Notes under the pieces: generated by a model | The model's database searches: none | What the model was told of the DNA's origin: nothing | What the model saw: only the letters and a program-made list of their open reading frames with translations | Source of the DNA: J013 sp038521775 | GTDB lineage: Bacteria > Pseudomonadota > Alphaproteobacteria > Rhodobacterales > Rhodobacteraceae | Assembly: GCA_038521775.1 (NCBI GenBank) | Contig: JBCBKN010000124.1 | Coordinates: forward strand, 1-11,021 | DNA: 11,021 bases | Reading direction: 5' to 3' | Position numbers and translations under genes: made by a program | Shown here: positions 6,960 to 11,021 of the stretch, in pieces | Position numbering within the stretch: the first letter of the stretch is position 1 | How the letters are laid out: every line of letters starts with the position of its first letter

Positions 6960-7868
6960 TCAGGGCCCCTGGTTGGCCAAGTGGGTTCCGGGCCGGCCGG
7001 GCAGTCCCGGCGCGGAGGCGTCGTCCCGGGTCAGCCCAAGGATGGTGTTCATGCGGGTTCTCAAGATCGGTGCATACCCTGCCTGTGCCAACTGTGCCAG
7101 CAATGCCGCGTTTCCCGAGCGTCCAGTTTCCAATAGGATGACCTCCGGGTGCAAGGTTGCCGGTGCCGTTGCAAAAAAGCTGCCCAGAACCGCGGCCTCC
7201 ATTCCCTCAATGTCGATCTTCAAGGCGTCGATGCGGGTCACGCCCGCCGCGCCAAGCACATCGGCCAAAGGCTGCGCTGCCACCTCGACCGTGCCGCCGG
7301 CATCGACCCTGACCTCGCCGCGATTCGCACCCGCCGCCGCCAGACTGACGGTGCCCGCCTGGTCCGCCAGGGCCGCCGGCACGACCGTCACCTCATCGGC
7401 ACCGGAGAGCTCGATATTGCAGCGCAGCCGGGTCAACGTGTCGGGGTCGGGCTCCACGGCCACCGCGCGCAGGGCCCGCCCGGCCGCAAGACAGGCCGCC
7501 CGGACCGAGAGCGTGTAGAGCCCGACATTGGCGCCGGCATCGACAAAGACGAACGGGCCGCTGCCCGCGGCGATCATCGCGTTGAGATGGCGCCGCTCGG
7601 CCCCGTCCCACAGATGCGCACCCGCAAAGACCCGCTTTTCGCAGCGATTGTCATGCGGATGCAGGCGCGCGCGCTGGCTGCCAAAGAGGGCGACGTCGAA
7701 GGGTGCTGTCCGCCCGGCAAGGCAGAGGCGCCGGATGATCGACACGCCCCAGAGACCGAGCCGGCCCTGAGGCAGGCGGTCGGCAAGCCGGCGCAGCGCC
7801 TCAACCGGCCCCGGCAGTGCAAATCGTCCGAATTCCGCTGGGTCCGCCGGTCGCACGGATTCTTGCAT
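6960..7868 (-). CDS. FkbM-family SAM-dependent methyltransferase between dnaK and dnaJ
   Basis: The product is 302 residues. The core is a class I methyltransferase fold of the FkbM type. FVFVDAGANVGLYTL at 106-120 is the SAM-binding motif I, EP at 139-140 is the acidic end of strand 2, and DALKIDIEGMEAAVL at 214-228 is the KxDxEG motif of FkbM proteins. LLET at 245-248 is a late strand. Residues 1-100 form a variable N-terminal part. No signal peptide or membrane segment is evident. FkbM members are mostly O-methyltransferases on sugars, polyketides or lipids; the substrate here cannot be read. The ATG at 7868 has GGGAGG 6 nt upstream. The gene follows dnaK by 75 nt and its stop is one base before dnaJ, so it is probably cotranscribed with the chaperones. 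The family is secure, the function unknown. Confidence 0.9.
   Translation of the reverse strand: MQESVRPADPAEFGRFALPGPVEALRRLADRLPQGRLGLWGVSIIRRLCLAGRTAPFDVALFGSQRARLHPHDNRCEKRVFAGAHLWDGAERRHLNAMIAAGSGPFVFVDAGANVGLYTLSVRAACLAAGRALRAVAVEPDPDTLTRLRCNIELSGADEVTVVPAALADQAGTVSLAAAGANRGEVRVDAGGTVEVAAQPLADVLGAAGVTRIDALKIDIEGMEAAVLGSFFATAPATLHPEVILLETGRSGNAALLAQLAQAGYAPILRTRMNTILGLTRDDASAPGLPGRPGTHLANQGP
6966..6970 (-). promoter_or_regulatory. dnaJ ribosome-binding site embedded in the methyltransferase gene
   Basis: AGGGG on the minus strand, 7 nt before the dnaJ ATG, lies wholly inside the last codons of the methyltransferase gene. With only one base between that stop (TGA 6962-6960) and the dnaJ ATG, ribosomes finishing the methyltransferase could reinitiate on dnaJ. 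This is strong evidence that the two are on one message. Confidence 0.65.
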
Positions 7869-7904
7869 CTGCGCCCTCCCAGGCGGTGCGGCCCGATACT
7901 GCCG

Positions 7905-7934
7905 GGCGCGGCCCGGGGCGTTCGGCCCCGCGCC
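7905..7934 (-). promoter_or_regulatory. GC-rich hairpin between dnaK and the methyltransferase gene
   Basis: The 75-nt gap holds a strong inverted repeat. Outer arms GGCGCGG and CCGCGCC pair at 7905-7911 and 7928-7934. An alternative inner hairpin of 6 bp with a 5-nt loop pairs 7914-7919 with 7925-7930. No T-tract follows, so it is not a canonical terminator. It could protect the dnaK 3' end, serve as a processing site, or attenuate expression of the two downstream genes. Confidence 0.5.
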
Positions 7935-7943
7935 GCACCTGCA

Positions 7944-9881
<1,938 letters not shown>

Positions 9882-9930
9882 GTAGCGGTCCTTTCCCTTC
9901 ATTCGGCGATGTCGGGGAGCGGGTCCGTTC

Positions 9931-9974
9931 GCGGCCCCCGCCGCCCATCCCAGAGGGCGCCCCAGTTGGGGCGC
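9931..9974 (-). promoter_or_regulatory. Two hairpins in the dnaK 5' leader
   Basis: If transcription starts near 9984, the dnaK leader is about 100 nt. It contains a perfect 7-bp stem with a 4-nt loop (9957-9963 with 9968-9974, GCGCCCC and GGGGCGC). A second 5-bp stem with a 4-nt loop pairs 9931-9935 with 9940-9944. Neither covers the ribosome site at about 9889-9893, and neither has a T-tract. They may stabilise the message. There is no CIRCE-like TTAGCACTC repeat. Confidence 0.45.
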
Positions 9975-9990
9975 GCAGGAACTGGTCGCG

Positions 9991-10019
9991 ATATAGGTCG
10001 CGGCTTTGCCGGCTGCAAG
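9991..10019 (-). promoter_or_regulatory. RpoH (sigma-32) type heat-shock promoter of dnaK
   Basis: On the minus strand CTTG (10019-10016) is followed by 18 nt and CCTATAT (9997-9991). This matches the alphaproteobacterial heat-shock consensus CTTG-N17-CYTATNT in every defined base, with one extra spacer base. It is correctly placed and oriented for dnaK, giving a leader of about 100 nt. Heat-shock control of dnaK is established generally; use of this exact site is inference. Confidence 0.75.
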
Positions 10020-10023
10020 CGTT

Positions 10024-10036
10024 TGACGTGCCGTCA
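10024..10036. promoter_or_regulatory. Small palindrome in the dnaK/alkB divergent promoter region
   Basis: TGACG-TGC-CGTCA is a perfect 5-bp inverted repeat with a 3-nt centre. It lies 4 nt upstream of the dnaK -35 element, and its TTGACG (10023-10028) could itself be a -35 for the plus-strand gene. CCGTCA recurs at 10057-10062, 26 bp from the copy at 10031-10036. It could be an operator, but short palindromes arise easily by chance. Confidence 0.25.
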
Positions 10037-10113
10037 CAGGGCCGCGTTTCAGCATCCCGTCAGGTGGGCAAAGGGGATTGCGCCGGATCGTGCGGCGCGG
10101 CCATGCTGTCTGG

Positions 10114-10755
10114 ATGACAGGGCGGCAGGATCCCGAGACGCACGCGCAGGGCGAGGAGATTGCCGGCGCGCGGCTGTGGCGCGGCTGGCTGTCGCGCGCC
10201 ATGCAGGAGGCGCTGGTCGCGGATCTGCGCGCCGTGCTGGCCGAGGCACCGCTGGTCACCCCGGTCACCCCGCGCGGGCAGGCGATGTCGGTGCGCATGA
10301 CGGCCTGCGGGCGGCTGGGCTGGATCACCGACCGCAAGGGCTATCGCTATGCCGAGCGGCACCCTTCGGGCGCGGCCTGGCCGCCGGTCCCTGCGGCCGT
10401 GCTGGCGGTGTGGCGGCGCCTTGCCGACTGGCCCGAGGATCCCGATTGCTGTCTGATCAACTGGTATGATGCGAGCGCCCGGATGGGCATGCATCAGGAC
10501 CGGGATGAGGGCACGTTCTCGGCGCCGGTTCTGTCGATCTCGCTGGGCGACACGGGGGTGTTTCGCATCGGCGGGGTCGCACGCGGTGGGCGGACGACGC
10601 GCATCGATCTTGCCTCGGGCGATGTGCTGCGGCTGTCGGGCCCGTCGCGGCTGGCCTATCACGGTGTGGCGCGCATCCTGCCGGGCAGCAGCGATCTTTT
10701 GGATGCGCCTGGGCGGATCAACCTGACCTGCCGGGTCGTCGCATCGACCCCCTGA
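10114..10755 (+). CDS. alkB: AlkB-family 2-oxoglutarate/Fe(II) dioxygenase (alkylated DNA/RNA repair)
   Basis: AlkB proteins remove methyl adducts such as 1-methyladenine and 3-methylcytosine from nucleic acids by oxidative demethylation. The 213-residue product shows the full active site. The iron ligands are H127, D129 (HQD) and H183, and the 2-oxoglutarate-binding R-x-N-x-T-x-R motif spans 201-207. NWY at 116-118 precedes the iron site, as in E. coli AlkB (NRY). Length is close to the E. coli protein (216). I chose the ATG at 10114 because homology begins shortly after it. It lacks a clear ribosome site, and GTG 10090 or TTG 10078 remain possible, with AAGGGG at 10071-10076 upstream of GTG. 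The gene is divergent from dnaK. I saw no Ada-box-like operator. The family is secure; the exact substrate is not known. Confidence 0.92.
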   Translation: MTGRQDPETHAQGEEIAGARLWRGWLSRAMQEALVADLRAVLAEAPLVTPVTPRGQAMSVRMTACGRLGWITDRKGYRYAERHPSGAAWPPVPAAVLAVWRRLADWPEDPDCCLINWYDASARMGMHQDRDEGTFSAPVLSISLGDTGVFRIGGVARGGRTTRIDLASGDVLRLSGPSRLAYHGVARILPGSSDLLDAPGRINLTCRVVASTP

Positions 10756-10840
10756 GCATCTGCACAGAGCCGCAGCGGCGTCGGCAGACCGGTTGCGCCC
10801 GTTCTGGCTCGGTCGCGCGCCGATCCGACACCCGCCGGGA
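10756..10840. other. Convergent intergenic gap after alkB
   Basis: There are 85 nt between the alkB stop and the stop of the edge gene. They contain short GC-rich inverted repeats (GCCGC-A-GCGGC and a TCGG/CCGA pair) but no T-tract, so I cannot call a Rho-independent terminator here. Confidence 0.4.
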
Positions 10841-11021
10841 TCACCCGTCCTTGACGACAGGGTGCGGACGGCAGGGCAGCTTGGTGGCGCGCAGCGACTG
10901 GCACGCGGCAAGCGCGCCATCCTCGGTCAGCCCGGTCAAAAGCGCCTCGAACAGATGCAGGCCGCGGATCACCGTGGCATCGACGGTCTGCCGCGCACCG
11001 TTCAGGACCGGCACAGCAGCC
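10841..11021 (-). CDS. C-terminal fragment of an unrecognised protein
   Basis: The last 59 codons of a minus-strand gene enter from the right edge and stop at TGA 10843-10841. The visible end includes RGLHLFEALLTGLTEDG and then ACQSLRATKLPCRPHP, with two cysteines eleven residues apart. That cysteine-spaced ending is loosely reminiscent of the C-terminus of SPOR-type cell-wall proteins of this bacterial group, but too little is visible to assign it. Codon third positions are strongly G/C, as expected for a real gene in this genome. It converges on alkB with 85 nt between the stops. Confidence 0.55.
   Translation of the reverse strand, partial: AAVPVLNGARQTVDATVIRGLHLFEALLTGLTEDGALAACQSLRATKLPCRPHPVVKDG

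Noticed and set aside
9882..10077. CIRCE (HrcA) operator upstream of dnaK
   Set aside because: No TTAGCACTC-N9-GAGTGCTAA-like repeat is present; the hairpins there have unrelated sequence.

Overview
The window is chromosomal, high-GC DNA (by eye about two thirds G+C). Protein sequences and gene order point to an alphaproteobacterium of the Rhodobacteraceae/Paracoccaceae type. The supporting signs are the RimP C-terminal tail, the YlxR-L7Ae fusion, the IF-2 N-terminus with its conserved VRQSFSHGR motif, and an alphaproteobacterial-type heat-shock promoter. I see no tRNA, rRNA, CRISPR array, insertion sequence or prophage gene, so this is mostly a core housekeeping region.

From left to right, positions 1-5548 hold one minus-strand translation/transcription operon in the order rimP, nusA, ylxR (fused to an L7Ae-like domain) and infB. 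Junctions are tight: a 4-nt overlap, a 16-nt gap and an 8-nt gap. infB runs off the left edge. Its N-terminal half is unusually long and contains twelve tandem 15-bp repeats encoding a TxPxQ pentapeptide, followed by a highly charged helical segment. Positions 5549-5815 carry no convincing gene. They hold a clear Rho-independent terminator for minus-strand transcripts and several nested inverted repeats, which could be a structured dnaJ 3' UTR or a small RNA.

Positions 5816-9881 hold a minus-strand chaperone operon in the order dnaK, FkbM-family methyltransferase, dnaJ. The methyltransferase stop and the dnaJ start are one base apart, so the two look translationally coupled. Upstream of dnaK is an RpoH-type promoter (CTTG-N18-CCTATAT) and a 5' leader with two hairpins. 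Divergent from dnaK, on the plus strand, is an AlkB-like 2-oxoglutarate/Fe(II) dioxygenase for alkylated nucleic-acid repair. At the right edge a minus-strand gene of unknown function enters with only its last 59 codons.

How the genes fit together: RimP, NusA, YlxR and IF-2 serve 30S maturation, transcription elongation/termination, RNA binding and translation initiation. DnaK and DnaJ are the Hsp70 chaperone pair, here with a methyltransferase between them that is probably co-induced by heat. The main non-routine points are the methyltransferase inside the dnaK-dnaJ operon, the structured segment after dnaJ, and the repeat-expanded IF-2 N-terminus. I did not find a convincing wholly new multi-gene system.
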